Assembly: GCA_015499995.1 (NCBI GenBank)
Contig: JADNRV010000180.1
Location: 38,561 to 102,560 of the forward strand
Reading direction: 5' to 3'
Length of the DNA stretch: 64,000 nt
Source of the DNA: Flammula alnicola
Lineage: Eukaryota > Basidiomycota > Agaricomycetes > Agaricales > Strophariaceae
Shown here: piece by piece, positions 1-13,204 of the stretch
How the letters are laid out: each line of letters begins with the position of its first letter
How positions within the stretch are numbered: position 1 is the first letter of the stretch
Notes under the pieces: model-generated
Told to the model about the DNA's origin: nothing
The model's input: only the letters and a program-made list of their open reading frames with translations
The model's database searches: none
Translations under genes and position numbers: made by a program

Positions 1-2132
1 CATAATCAGTCGGAATATGTCGTCCGGCAAATCGAGTCAATCCAGTTTCAGTAGCATCTCCCAGAATAGTCCTCTGATCGAAAGGCACGTCCGTCCTGTC
101 GAACTTGACGCGAGAATTGAGGGCAGCGATGTCGACCATCTCCCTCATCCCAGAGGCATTGATCGAGAACTTTTCCGTTGTCTGCTCATCGTTATTCGAC
201 TGAAACGCAGAGCACATTTTTTCTCCGCTCCATAGATTCGTCACCTAAATTTTCAGAAAAGGTTAAGCCATATTCACAAGCTGAAAGACATTGCCACGTA
301 CCGTCATTTGATTGCGAGTGAGAGTACCAGTTTTATCCGTGGCGAGGAGGGTAAGCTAGAGCAAAATATAATTGAGAAATTGGCGTCAACATCATGATGA
401 AAGCCAATTACCGAACCTGTAAAACCAATTAAGTTTGGAATAGAAAAAATAATTCGAAGCAGCCCTACGTACCAAGAGTCTCCACACCCTGCAAGTCCTT
501 GACAAGCACGTTCTGCTTCGCCATACGCTTCGCAGCAATGGACAATAGCAGGGTAACGACGGAAGGAAGACCTTCTGGCACAAACGCCACCAGAATTGAC
601 ACAGCGAAGGTGACAGTTGCGGCAGCCTTGCCCTTGTACGCGGTCGTGATACCAACGACAAAGAAAACGATGGCGAAGACGATCGCAATGCAAGAAACAT
701 ACACAACGAATCGAGAACTAAGAATGAATTCGTAAACCAATCGCGTGGTTGGACAAAAGGAGAAAACTCACATTTCGACTGCGAGAGGGCTCTCGTTACC
801 GCTTTCTCCTCCTGTCAGGCTGGCGATTTGACCTAATGAAATGATGATGAGAATTGACTTGCCCGAAGTTCTGGAAAATTTCATACCGATGAAGGTATGG
901 TCACCCGTCCGTACCACAACTAGGACGAATAGCATCAATACGGAAGAATCGGATATGTTATAAAATTGTGCTCACCTCCCCATCCTTCGCCGTTAACGAC
1001 CAAGGTCGAATTAAAAACCTGCAAGAAATAAGCGTAAGCCAACAGAGTGGATATTTGGATCATATAGTCCCTTACCAGGTTGTCGGCCTCGACGGGTCGC
1101 TTTTTTGAGCCATCAGCAAGCGCACGGCGTTCTTGGGGCTCCGACTCTCCTGTCAAGCTACTGTTATCGACCTTCATGTCGACAGCAGAGAACAAGACGA
1201 GATCGGCAGGGGTTTTGTCTCCGCTTCGCTGTTTGAAGCGAAACTTTTCACGACAACATTACAATGGTACAAATGAGAGGCACGTACAAGAAGAACCAAG
1301 TCTCCTTTTACCAACTCTGCAGCAGGGATGGTGGCGATTGTTCCGTCGCGCACGACACGGCACGCAGGAGGTATCATGGCAAGGAAGGATGCGAGAATAG
1401 CCTCTGACTTTTGGATTTGATAGAAGTCGATCGAGGCGTTGATAAACGCGACCAAGATTAGGATACCTCCAAGGTAGGTATTTTGGAAACTGGCCTGTAT
1501 TTTTGGGTCGACGTCATTGACCTGAATTTTTTTTAGAATGATGAACGACTGTCACTCACGTGGAAATCGATGCCCAAAATAATATATTCCAAGACACCGG
1601 CGCACATGAGGAGTATGTTGAACATGGTAAACAAGCGGTCCAAGAACTATGAAGGCGTTGAGAATCGAACAGGAAATAAAAATTCGCAGAAAAGACCTAC
1701 CTTTCTCAAAGCGCTCTTCTGTTTGGGAGGGGTAAGGATGTTGGGGCCATCGCGTGCAAGTCTGGCCTTGGCCTCATCAGCCGTCAGACCATGAGACTGG
1801 CCAGGATCCTTGACATCGAAATTCGTTTTCAGGGAATCCACCAGACCCTCAAAGTTGAGCTCGTGCTCGGTAATGTCGACGTTGGTACCCTTGTCATCCT
1901 TTTCATCCTTGGGGTGAAGATGGTCGTAACCGGCGGCTGCCAGATCCTTTTCCTCTTGTGTCAGGGTCCTTTTCATTTCCACGCCTTTGGGGCGCAACCC
2001 AACAGTTAGTTTTTCCTCTCGAATGAGATCATCCTCTGGAAACACAACTACTCGGGCGCCATGTTGTTCTTCATCAGAGATGACATCGGGAGACGAGGGA
2101 ATATGGCGAGCAGAGGGATTATCGCCTTCCAT
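1..2132 (-). CDS. P-type Na+/K+-ATPase-like cation pump, alpha subunit (N-terminal part, runs off the window)
   Basis: Minus-strand gene whose 3' part lies beyond base 1. The chosen start at 2132 opens an acidic cytosolic N-terminus containing 'RTLTQEEKDLAAAGYDHL', typical of fungal type IIC (animal-like Na+/K+) P-ATPases; an in-frame upstream Met at 2327 gives an unlikely leader. Short exons then encode the first membrane pair, the actuator domain with 'SSLTGES' near 1140, transmembrane helix 4 with 'PEGLP' near 570, and the phosphorylation site 'DKTGT' near 320. At least seven introns of about 50-70 nt are visible. The protein would sit in the plasma or an internal membrane and pump cations using ATP. 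No disabling change is visible in the part present. Family assignment is firm; the transported ion cannot be decided without the C-terminal membrane helices. Confidence 0.9.
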
Positions 2133-5100
2133 AGTGCGAGGTGGGAAGAACCAAGAGGAAAGGAAGGACAGGAGCGAGGTTGATATAAGCGGGAAGGTGG
2201 AGTGAAAATCATGCTGTATGTTATCTCTTCGATTGGCAAATTCCGACGCACGGATCTCCTGATTGTGGCCTGATTGGCTGAATGGGTGTAGACAAGTGGC
2301 AATTGAGGATATGCAGAACCTCGTCACAGCGAACGGCCAAAAACCCTCAGCTTAACCAGTGGTAGTCCTATTTTTAGATTCCCCATTTAGCCCGCAGACC
2401 AGGTGGCGGGTCCTGTTGCGCTCGTCGTGACCGAGGCAGTCCTCGTCGATTCTGCAAATGGTATTCATATACGTCTGTTTGTCTCTATGGATTGCCTTGA
2501 GGGCCTGCTGAACGGCCATCGAGCTCATGTTAGGCCTCAAATCCAGATGTGCGGTGTATGGATAGATAGAACCGCGATAAGATGACATTGACAGGAACCG
2601 AGCATTTGGTCGCGGCATGGACCAGACTCGATTCACTGGTATATTCTTGAAACCGGGTTCGTCTGGTTGGTTGCTGGGGTACGAGTCGGAGTTGCATGAA
2701 TTTCACAATGAGAAACCTCGCGGTCACGAAATTTTTTCAAGTCCGCAAGGAGACGTCCGGATCTTCATGGCTGCGGCCAGCTGGGGCAGAATGAATGGAT
2801 TCCTGCGGTTGTCACCAAGGGGCAGATTCCAGAAGTTCTGGAACAACTCTGAAGGTAAATGACAAAATTCAAGATTCAACTGCCAGCGAATAACTCGCAG
2901 GACCCATCACGCGATTAATTCACACGCTGATAATCGAGGATAAATCAGGACCAGAAAATTATTTTTAAAAGATTTCCGCTGGACTCCGAGAGGAGCATCT
3001 ATTTTTAAACTTCCTCGACTTTCGAGGAGGTTCAAGGTCGCTGTAGCCTCCGTTGCGCCGAGATACGCATACAGGACGAATAAGCTGGAAAATCGAGTTT
3101 GGGTAGGGTCTGCAAAGTAACGGAACAACGGCGAAATAGCAGTTTATCGTTGGTTACATAGCGGAAAGGCCCACCAGTCCGCCACTACAGTAGCTCCTAG
3201 ATCGAGAAATGCGAAATCCATGCCCGACTCGGTAGCTCTAGCACAACGCTCAAGCTTCTGGTCAAGAAAAAGGGGTCTGTGACTCTGCGGCGATTACTGA
3301 CAGGACCAAGAGACCCAGAAACTTCAATTGAACAGAACAGACGTCGGACGGGGCTTGTTACCGAGATGAAATTAATAGGCTTTCCTGGTAGGAGTAGAAG
3401 AGTCCTTATTTTCAGTCGCGTGATGCCCAAAAGCGGCTAATGGCTCTAACGAGCCTTTAACCGCCTCCTTCACGCGATATCACATTCGAAGAGGTTCGAA
3501 CGCTCCGAGATCATGGCATATCTATGAAAATGGGATAATGGTTAGTAGTCCGACGAGGCCGTGAAAATATATAGCACCTTTCCGGTAAGCATTCCCGACT
3601 TGTGGATTCGACGCATCCCTTGGTACCTATGCCTGGGCAGTTGAGGGCTGGCCGTTTCGAATCAGAGGGCAATCCAGATCATCTCCAGGCTCGAAGTGCC
3701 AAATGGAAAGCGTCTCTTCGAAACGTCCTATTGACCTCAGCGAAAGTTCTCCGGTATTTCTCTTCGAATCGTAGCAATGCAGTTAGCACAAATCCACGTC
3801 TTGGCACAACAATGTAGACTCACCTCGAAACCTCCAATCAAAGAGCCTCAAAGAGCTTTGAGCGGCTTTCAACCGCCCTGTGACTTTCTAATCGGTCGTT
3901 TTTGGGCCAGGAGTAAGTTGAGATCCTATCCCGTCGAAGGCTCGAAGCCGCACTGAAGGTGAAAAGTATGCTGGAAATGCCTCGGCGCCTGGTATTGAAG
4001 CATAGCTTATATCAAGTATTCGGTGCCACGAAGGCAAGCACATCTATCAACTCGAAGGAATCATGACTCCTTTCTGTTCGAATAGGTGCTCGGTGGTCAG
4101 AAAGAAAGAAGGAAAGATTTTGGGTTGTTAGACTCACCTCGAATCCAAGAATTTCGAGCTGCCTTTACGCATTCTCTCCCTCGCATCTGCAGGGCTCTGA
4201 GAAGGCTACATTGAGGGATTGAAATAAGAATTTCCACCACATAGTCTCCCGTAGCCAGCCAATAGGCCCGGGTCTGTTAGTGATTCTGAATGATATGACG
4301 ACGACATGCCAGTGACAACGACCCTCCTCTGTATCCATCCACGACCGCAACTGAATGGCACTGGGCTGCGGCAGGCGACCAGTGCCAGGAAATTACTTAT
4401 GGTCGAGGCAAAGCAGAATTCCAGTATTTTGTGTGGATTTCTAGAACGATGAAAGCTGTTGCAGCGCAGTCAGGAGAAAAAATAGATTCGAATACAGCAA
4501 GAAATTGACAGAAAGAGTGGCACTGTCGGTTCTTTTGATGGGGTGATTAGTCAGCAGATCAAGCCCGAAAAAGTGTCCAAGACTGCACCAGAGCCATTCT
4601 GCTATACTGTCCACCCTCTGAGTCACCAATTGTATTTATAATGAGCAAGACTCGAAATTGTAATCATTTCCTTCTATGTTTGCCTTCGTCTGATGAGAAA
4701 TGGACATTCTCAAGCTGTTTTCGCGCATCCGGTCTGCTCGGCAACGCGCTTTGTCACGGACCTGTCACGCGTAAATGACGCGTTTTGGCGGGTTTTGGCA
4801 GGTAAACTTAAAAAGCTTTTCACACTTTTTTGACCCATTTCCGTGACTCGATTGGCTGGAACATTTTGATTCTTTCATCAAAATCTTTAATTTGGTGACT
4901 ATGTTTGTCGAAATTCCCATTTGCAAGGAAGATACATATAAAACAATGTGCCAAAATGGCCCAAAAGTAACCTTAGAATTCGAATTATCCTTATCTTAGT
5001 CACCAAATGTCTTAAAATTTCCATTATAACAAAATGGCTTCCAAAGATTTAGGATAGATGTCGAGCTGCAGACGTTATAAAAAGCGGACATCCAGGTTTT

Positions 5101-5400
5101 CACGAATGGCGGATGGGAAAGAATTTACAAATAGCACCAAACACCATCAGAATTAGCAGGCGTTGCCCACCCCCAGAAAGAGAACGCCAATTATCCAAGT
5201 GCCTTGAAACCAACTTGAAAGGAGCCGTGACTCTGAATATTTGAATCAACACGTTGTCACTGACACGAGAGCTCAACCGAACTCCGAACGCTGTTTACGA
5301 CGTTCTATAGTTCCACCCAGATAACAAGCAAGCTAATAAACACGGCCTACCATTCTGCTACCAGTTCTCTCTCTGGAGTCCAAATATTCTATGGGTCTGG
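2133..5400. other. Intergenic stretch with no supported gene
   Basis: About 3.3 kb upstream of the ATPase. The open frames are short (under 100 codons), lack family motifs and have no plausible exon chain. The part from 4,700 to 5,100 is AT-rich. I see no tRNA or repeat structure here. Confidence 0.6.
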
Positions 5401-7678
5401 GATCTTGAAACTTGAAACCCCTTTCCTCGCAGTCAACCCCTATTTATATCGCAACGACCGAGATTGGCCCAGTTCTTGCCCAGTTCAAGTCGCAACATCG
5501 TCATTGTCTGGAGGGATTTCGAGGTCAGTAATTCTCTCCTTCAGTTGCTCTTCTCGTTGTATATTCAACTGCCACGAATTCGGGGTTTCTGCGGTGGATG
5601 AGAGTCAGATTGGCGACAGGCGTATATGACGACAAGCTATAACACCACTTTTCTTCGGACTTGCCACCCCAGCTTCAGCGCCGTCTGCAAGTGTCAAGTA
5701 GGGAAAGAAGTAGACCTGCCAATCATTGCTCTTCAACACAATAAACCTCGGTTATTCAGCCATCAGAAGCTGGAAACTGGAACTCCTTTCTCGCCTCTTG
5801 TGCAACAGACACAAGATACGCAACTAGCCCTATCGCCTGCGCGCAAATTGTAGGACAACTAGGCGGCGTCTCTGCGTTCAACGAACCAACTCCCGATAGC
5901 CAATCGCCAGGTTTAAATCGATCGTGGGTAGGCTCGCAGGCCGCGCAGACCGTCTTCCCCGCTGCCGTAGTCCGAAATCGTGGATCCACAGAGGTAATTG
6001 GGTGGCATCTCTGCCATAAACGCATAATACCCAGAAATACAGATGGCCAATCACGCAGGTTTTAATCCATTATGGGGCAGGCTCATGACGCGTCGTCCGA
6101 CATAGACATGACGACCGCGAAGAGTTCTCTTTCGCTGGTCGACAATGTCATGACTGGGGAGAAGAAATGGTTCCTCGTGTAAGCCGTCGCTCGGGATGAC
6201 TTGCCTTTTATTCATTGTTGGGTCTGGGTCTCTTTGTCTTCTGTCTCGCTTCTGCCACTTGAATTGAATCTATTTCACACATGGATGTCGCGACGACAGT
6301 TTATTGACAGTGGCGCAGGTTACCGGCACTCCTGCTGCCATATGTCACTCCAGATGGCACATCTTCAGTTCTTGATGTATTCTTCTTGCTGGTCATCTTT
6401 GGGACCCACCTTTGCTACTGCTATTGCTGCTGTTCATTGCGATCTCATTTTGATGGAATTGGAGACGGCTCACCTTCTACTGTGACTGTGACGTTTGTCA
6501 CGCTTCGACAGAGAGAGAGCAAATGCCCATCGACGACTGAAGGTCTGTGGGGGGTGGGACGGGTAGCGCTAGCGAGATAGGAAGATGTGTATGGGCGCTA
6601 CCAGGTGAAATGCTTTGAATAGATGCGAAGTGGGTGCCTTACTCTTGAGCGTCCGTCTGGTTGGGAAGTCGGAGGAACATGTCCTCTTCGGCGATTGCTC
6701 GCTGAAGGGCAACAAGTCTTGTCTCAGAGACTGTTTCCATCTCCTCAGTGGTGCCGCAATGGAGAACTTGACAGGTGCGGTTCCGTGATTCGGATAAAAT
6801 GGCTATCCTCCAATGTCTCCCGATAAAGAACAGTTCCTGCAGATTATTTCCAAGGGGAGGCGTACTGGTAAGCATACCAGAGGGAAAGCCCTTGTCCGAG
6901 TTGCAGAGGCTATGCATCCTTTTCATTCGACTGTACGTCTCGTACTCGGAGGAAACGTATACCCCGAGGATCATGGTCGATGAAGAGGAGTTAATCTCCT
7001 CCCCAGACTGCTTCAAGTCTCCTCATGGGTTGTCTTCTTCTCCAGAACATTCACCGTATGGCTCGTATGTTGGGTATACACCGAATGAGGTGAAAGACCA
7101 ACAGGCTAGATTGACAAAACAACGCTGAGAGCCAGTCGTCAGTACAACGAACTTCATATGCCCAAGAATGGTCGACTGACCTCGGTTTCTAGAACCCAGA
7201 CTATCCGCAAGCGGTCCGTTTATTCTCATACATGTCAAATGCAAAATCATCGCATATAAAAGACAAACGTTACCAATTTCTAAAACACAAATGTACCTCC
7301 CATGACCGAATATCGACAAAACAGGCCGAACAGGACCAGTGTTGGCATCCATTGAACTCCGAACTATCGTAAAAGGCAGCATTCGAGTCATTGTTAGGCA
7401 GATAATTGGTTCTCTCTGCTCAGAATCCAACGTCGAGGACAGGTATGGGTTTTCGGTCGATGTAGTCCCAAAACTTGGAGAATTTGTTTTTGATTGGGCA
7501 ATGTCCTCGCCGTGACCTTACACGTAAAAAGGGTACACTCGACCTTTTATTCTACCCCACCGCTTTCTCGTCTCTTTCTACCCTCCACTTTCTTCACATT
7601 CACCCTACTCTTTTCTGGATTTTTTTCCCATAGCTGCTCTCGCTCTCGTTCTCATTCTCCTCGACATTTCCTTCTCAA
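5400..7678 (+). repeat. Old, strongly diverged copy of the 27.9-30.1 kb repeat block
   Basis: Patches match the block before the second small gene, in the same order and orientation. A 'GGATGAGAG' / 'ACTCCTTTCTCGC' zone near 5,600-5,800 corresponds to 28,050-28,240. The 'TGTGACTGTGACG' zone near 6,480 corresponds to about 28,830. The promoter-like zone before the small gene also corresponds. No intact protein can be read through. The copy is much more diverged than the two near 28 kb and 52 kb, so it stems from an earlier duplication. Confidence 0.6.
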
Positions 7679-8206
7679 ATGCCGTCCGCTGCCCCTGTTT
7701 TTGCTCCTTTCGGCTTGGAACGAAACGACGGAGAGATTGCCCTTACGCCTCGTCGAGATGAGGAGATACCATTGCTCGTTGAACCCAGAAGTATTAGCTA
7801 TGCGGTGAGTCCTGCTACCATTCTATTTTCTTTGTTCTCATGGTACTTTCTCTATCACAGAACGCCGAGAATCTGCGGTCAACGGCGCCCTTTGTGTATG
7901 TCGAGTATGACGCGTCTGAGGTATGTTCAATTTTTCCCTGTTGCTCTTAACCTGCTCATTTCTTACATAGCCCTTCATTGACTTCGATAACATCGACATG
8001 GAACCGCTCTCGAGTGATGAAGATGAACCACCGAAGGAGAAGGGCAAAGCGATGCGTCTTCTGGTGAGCACGATCGAGACCTTCCCTCGTTATTTTGTCT
8101 GACAACGCAATATCAGCGTAAAATCACGTCCATCCTGAAAACTGTCCGCCGCAAGGTTTTCGCCAATGGCAACATTCGCTTGCCTTTCCCCACCCCTGGT
8201 CGGTAA
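7679..8206 (+). CDS. Small four-exon protein of unknown function, family copy 1 (122 aa)
   Basis: Exons 7679-7804, 7861-7920, 7971-8063 and 8117-8206 join in frame; every intron is phase 0 with GT-AG ends. The 122-residue product begins 'MPSAAPVFAPFGLERNDG', has an acidic middle ('PLSSDEDEPP') and ends in a basic amphipathic stretch ('RKITSILKTVRRKVFANG'). There is no signal peptide or membrane segment. Three further copies (30.1, 48.0 and 49.8 kb) share the exon plan exactly (42, 20, 31-32 and 29-33 codons), and the sites that vary sit within an unbroken frame, which argues for a real protein. This is the most diverged copy and it lacks the TATAAAAG box of the other three. I recognise no known domain. 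The acid-plus-basic layout could suit a protein- or nucleic-acid-binding adaptor, but that is a guess. Confidence 0.8.
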
Positions 8207-8309
8207 TCGTCAATGCCTATCTGCTGCAAACTGCGATTTCAAGCCAAGTCAGTAGTTACTCGACCGAGCTGGTCGAGTGGCTGTGGCTTCGGTCCTACCT
8301 TCCGGAGTC

Positions 8310-8328
8310 AAGATATACATACATACAT
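8310..8328. repeat. ATAC microsatellite
   Basis: Four to five tandem ATAC units in the 3' flank of small-gene copy 1. Confidence 0.7.
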
Positions 8329-8501
8329 ACAGCTCACGGCATTTCATGACAAGTAATATAGGATACCCAATAGAATTTCTTGTACATACTTGCTGGTCCA
8401 TGCTTATCTATTATGCCTGTCTAATTTTGAACATGACTATATATACGCTTCTCGTACATCTGATGAATGATATTTTTGTAGGACGCCGAGATAGGTGTAC
8501 C

Positions 8502-11097
8502 TCACTCAACAGCAGTAGCAACCTGAGGCGCAGATGGTTCTTCCTCCTCTCTTGGGGGCCATAGTCGATACAGAGCTGGGATATGATCCAAGTCAAGGAT
8601 AGGGACAATGTCATCGCTTGTTGGAGTAGATTTGCCATGACTGAAAAGACGCGATATTAGCATGAGATAGGGGAAAAGTTTGACATAAAACTTACGCCGT
8701 CTTGACATGCTTCTTAAGCTCCACAGAATTTCCCCCTCGACTGCACGTCGTGCAGATCATCTGCCTCGTGTGGACTTGAGCCCTTTGGCGTTCTTGCATC
8801 TCAGCAACTTGTTGTCTGACGATTGCTGCCTCCTTTTCATTCAGGACTTCCAATTTCATCACCTTCTTGCTCTCTCGATGCCAATGGGAGTATCGGTGGG
8901 TGATCTGTTCAAGAGGAAAATGAGAAATTAACAATGAGATACGAAGTAGAGATAGCAGACGTACCACGCCGGCCCACGTCATAGTAGCGCGGCCCTGGTG
9001 AATGTCGTTACAAGCGATGCATTCGATAATTGGATTAGCGTCATCCATTTGTTGAGCGGTCGTCGTGTTTCGGTCAAAACCACACATTTCAACGACATCA
9101 CCTATGAGCTGTAGATCATCCCGTACGAAGCTGATGCAACGACGGCGGTTCCAGAATCCTTGGCTGAGGATATCAGCCACGATTCGTTCATCAGTGTCGA
9201 TATCTCGCCCTTCTTGTTCTCCAAAATTTCGCGATGTAGTACTAGCGCAAGCGTGTATAAGAACCCTGGGATACCTCATGTGCTGGACGTCCTTGGAAGA
9301 ATAAGTGCAGGCATTGCAGGAGAAGAATGTCGTCGCAAGATCAAACACTGTCTGTGGGTCAAAAGAATGATGGGAGCCGTACGCCTCGGTGATAAGCGTC
9401 AAAAGTTGGCTATCAATGTCTTGTCGCCATCGCAGAGTGATTTCGGAGAATTTATCAACAACTGGCTGCAGATCGTCCTTTGTAAAAGTCGCAGTGGCTG
9501 GGATGTTGCTAATAATATCCTGGACCAGAGGATCGAGGAACAGGTCACAGGTCGCCGGGAAAACGACATTTCCGGGAAGAGACGCGACCCAGTCATTCCG
9601 AACCGCATTCAAGACGGGCAGACGCAAGCTAAGCAACGCTTTGCGTTCTCGCGCTAGTCGTGCAGCTTTTGATCGTTCCATAAAGGTGATAAGATATTGT
9701 TCTAAATTCAATAACACTGGAATAACCCGTTCAAAATCATATAGTTCCATGAAAGAATAGAAAAATTTACCGCGTTCCGTAAGATCCTTCTGGCATGCCT
9801 TCGTCACCGTGTGAGTATGTTGAGGCTGTACTTCGTCAGACATCTTGGCGAGCTCATCGCCCCATCCCAGCTTCTTCAAACGTTCTACGACACTAGAATA
9901 AATATCCATTAAAAGTGCAGAGAGAATATCAAATGAAGTGACACACATCGCTCTGCGTCCCTCAATCAGGGAAACTTTCTGCAAATTGCAGTTCTCCTGG
10001 AATGTTCCAAACCAAGTTAAACAAGCATCCCCGTGCTGAAACAATGACATAAGTATCAGTTGGGCTGAGAGTCATGGAACATACCGCAGATATAGCTTTT
10101 CGTTGTTTGACCAATTCATTCAACCATTTATATTGCTCGCTCTCTGCACAAGCTTTATACTGCTTCTCCCAAAGCCTTTCCAACGGGAGATACATAAGCT
10201 CCTTGCACCGGCTGTGACGACCTTCAATAGGAAGATAAAAACGTCATTGAAATGTGATAAGCGGATAAGAGCACACACCTGATTTCTTATTGACTCTGAT
10301 TGTGGGGACTAAGCGATGCAGCTCATCAGGACATCGCTGAAAACGATAATGATAAGTTTTCTCCCTAGAACTACGGGAGTACAAGTATTAGTGTACTCAT
10401 TGCCATGGAGAGTGCAAGGGAACTCACTTGAGATCAAGACATTTCAAGCACAGTCGCACTCGAGCGTCCCACAGAATATACGTGCTCAAGTTCCGTAGGC
10501 ATTCCTAAGAAAACAATACCAAAAACTTGTTCAATCCCACATTGGAAATTAGAAAAGGTGACGACGAACGTGGCAATGTTTCCCGAACACCAAATCTGCA
10601 TATTGAGGCTCGCTCAAATCAGGAGGGCACTCGGGCATTCCAGGAAACTGTGAGCGAGCTTCTTTCCAGATCGAGACAGAGGACCGGCTCATGAGCATAG
10701 CACGGAGGTCTTTGGTAGTCCGAGCAAGATTCAACAGGTCTAAGGGTTTGAGTAATCCAAATATCTGCAGCAAAGTATACATGGATTGGTATCGCTTAGA
10801 GCATACATTTAATTCACGCACCTCAGATACCACATCCCACGGCATCTCTACCAAGTCCTTGAGGATCCCTCGCGTTCGGCCGCGGGCTTTCTTAGCTTGA
10901 GTATGACTAGTTTGTGCTTGAGTATCCCCGTCTTCACAAGCCTTGCGTTTCCTTCCGCGCGTTTTCTTCTTGACGCAGCCCTCGTCCTCAACATCCATGA
11001 ATGCTTCGTCATCTTGCTCGTTGTCGTCAACGACATGCGCCGTAGACGTAGTGCTAGCGGTGTCCTGCAAACGCGCTGAACGTCGAGTCTGTGACAT
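8502..11097 (-). CDS. F-box protein A with nuclear-type N-terminus (apparently intact)
   Basis: Starts at 11097 with a lysine-rich acidic leader ('KKKTRGRKRK', a likely nuclear localisation signal). An F-box follows: 'LVEMPWDVVSE' at the end of exon 1 and 'IFGLLKPLDLLNLARTTKDL' at the start of exon 2. Next come 'LMSRSSVSIWKEA' and 'DLSEPQYADLVF', characteristic of a large Agaricomycete F-box family. Cysteine pairs follow ('CLKCL', 'CNAC', 'CIAC', 'CTTC') that may bind zinc. The main exon covers about 10050-8983; the last two exons end at the stop at 8502. F-box proteins usually recruit substrates to SCF ubiquitin ligases, inferred here from the fold only. It is divergent from F-box B at 11557 across a 460-bp gap. 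A broken paralogue lies at 58478-61023 in opposite orientation. Confidence 0.8.
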
Positions 11098-11556
11098 GTT
11101 CCAAGTTCAAGGTCTTGGGGAGGTGATGATGGTCAGACGGCGCAGTGATTTTTAGTTCACCAGAAAACTGTTGCAATTATATATGTTTCAAATTGAACAA
11201 TGGTCTAACGACGACGTCCAAATTTCAAATTTGACTCTTGGCGTGATGGGCCACTTAGTGTGACATGGTGGTGTGCCCGTAACTTCACGCGTTTCCGTGT
11301 CACGCTTCCCTCCCTTTCCCTCCTTTCCATGGCCCATTTCGTGCCAGTTCCCGATCTTTTACTCAGGACTTTCGGATGATGATCCTACTCTAGTGTTCAC
11401 TGTCGATTCGGCTTTCCCCAGACCCAAACCATTGTTGTGCACTCGACACCCACAGTCCGTTATTACAGCACCACCAAAAAGAAAAAAACAGTGAGTTGAG
11501 CTCCTACTAAATATTTTAATTGAATCAAAACATCACTTAACCTAAGCACTCATACT
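11098..11556. promoter_or_regulatory. Shared upstream region of the divergent F-box pair
   Basis: This 459-bp gap separates two genes that point away from each other. The matching pair on the right has a gap of similar size (58021-58477), so the region was duplicated with the genes. No specific operator can be named. Confidence 0.4.
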
Positions 11557-12621
11557 CATGACGGGCGTGCGGCCAGATTTTTCCGGCAATCTCCCTCATA
11601 TTTCGAGATGCATTCAATCAATTGCTCGACAACCACTAGAACTTCTAGTAGAAGCCATCCCACCTCACGAGCGCCAATGGCCTCGTGATTGGCCCTTTCA
11701 ACACAATTATCCCTAAACACGAAGCTAGCCATAGTGCCGGTATGCTTACGAGCTAGTGACGGCTCTGGAAAAATAAAGAAACCCTCCATTCAATTATGTT
11801 GGCGGGTACATCGTATCGAGATCAGTCACGTCATCGCCGATGTTGACGAAACCAATCCATCTCTTGTTCTTCGCTAGAGTGCTGCCCTGGGGTAGAAACT
11901 CTTGTCAGATCATGCATTTCCACAAAGTTGGTTGTACGCTTGGCCATGCTCGATTGCCTCGCGACTAACATTCGCAATTTTCCCAGTTAAAGAGGGTCGG
12001 ATCGATGATAGCTACTGGGCGTTGACGCTTTTTTCGTATGTCCAGCCGATTTCTCGGCCCATGCCCCCTCCAGCCATTTAAAAATTTGCCTCGCTCACAA
12101 CTCTGAGGCTTGAAGCTTGGACTCGAAGGTCATGGTCTCGTATGAAAAATCATCTTTCCCCTGTTTAACGCACCTCATTCTGGGCAGTTTATTTTCTCCC
12201 GCAGTGCCAATTTTGCAAGCGCACGGCCATCATCTCAAAGTGCTTGAATTTGTCGACCCGACACGTTTTGAAGCGTCAAACGGCGCAACCAGCGACCCTA
12301 GAATAAAGGAAATCCTCACCGGTTGTCCAAACATCCAGGAAACCAGGACCCCACTCCGTATAGGCCTGTTTCTCGCTCAACTCCATGAATATTATTGGAA
12401 TACTTGAAATACATTCAAATGCAGCTCCATGATACGGCACCTACAGTATATCTACCCTCCCATATGGCCGACATATTCAAGACGATCTGAACTGCCCTGT
12501 GCTGGAGGGCGTCATACTTCATGGAACTCGTAAGATGTGGAACGAGAATCCTTACCATGCACAGTTCGAAGACATGGTTACTAAAATCGGTATTTCTACT
12601 CTCAAGTTTGTCGAATATTAA
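11557..12621 (+). pseudogene. Decayed F-box/LRR-like gene B
   Basis: Segments match the right-hand gene at 56766-58020 in order: 'STQLSLNTKLAI' near 11,700, 'HRIEIS' near 11,815, 'LGSLFSPAVPILQAHGHHLK' near 12,185-12,240 and a tail ending 'STLKFVEY' at 12,621. Between them the frame is lost repeatedly by stops and deletions, and most of the leucine-rich part is missing. No start-to-stop product can be read, so this is a pseudogene. It retains its divergent position next to F-box A. Confidence 0.8.
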
Positions 12622-13204
12622 GAACTATGTTTTGTTTAAAATTGAGCTTGAGTCGACTCTTGAGTTTCTTTAGACATTTCTATCCTGCAGGAACTCTGCG
12701 CTCGGGCCAGAGCGTTCACCGTGAAGCTTGAAGATTCACTACACGAGTGTAGCGCGGTCCTCGCAAGCTGGGCACACGGGAGACGGGAGCGGCAAATTTG
12801 TTGAATCCAAGAGGCTTGTGCACACAGGCATCACCCACCCGAATCGTGGTCGTAGAACTGAGTGGGACATGGAAGAGGAGGAGGAGGAGGAGAAGAGAAG
12901 GAGCTCAAGGAGGAGAGGAGGATGAAGGACAACTTTCCCGTGTTGTTGAGGGATATTGTGTATACCAAAATAAATGATCATGAGTTGAATAGCTGAGAAC
13001 GAACGCGCTCAGACGATGGTGACGTGGACAGGGAATCACTGAGGACGAAAGCGGAGCTTGTTCAAAACAAGGCAGGCAATTTGTCAATGTACTTCCAAAA
13101 CATAACTTCGAGGCTCATTTAATCCTGCACGAATGCCAATTGGTCAAGGGCAAGGCCCTCTCTCGAAACCTTCACAGTACTCGTTGGCGCCCTGAATATT
13201 CCCA
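12622..13204. other. Intergenic, with a purine-rich run
   Basis: Spacer between the F-box B relic and the P450 3' end. It contains a GAG-type low-complexity tract at about 12,870-12,920 and nothing else I can support. Confidence 0.5.
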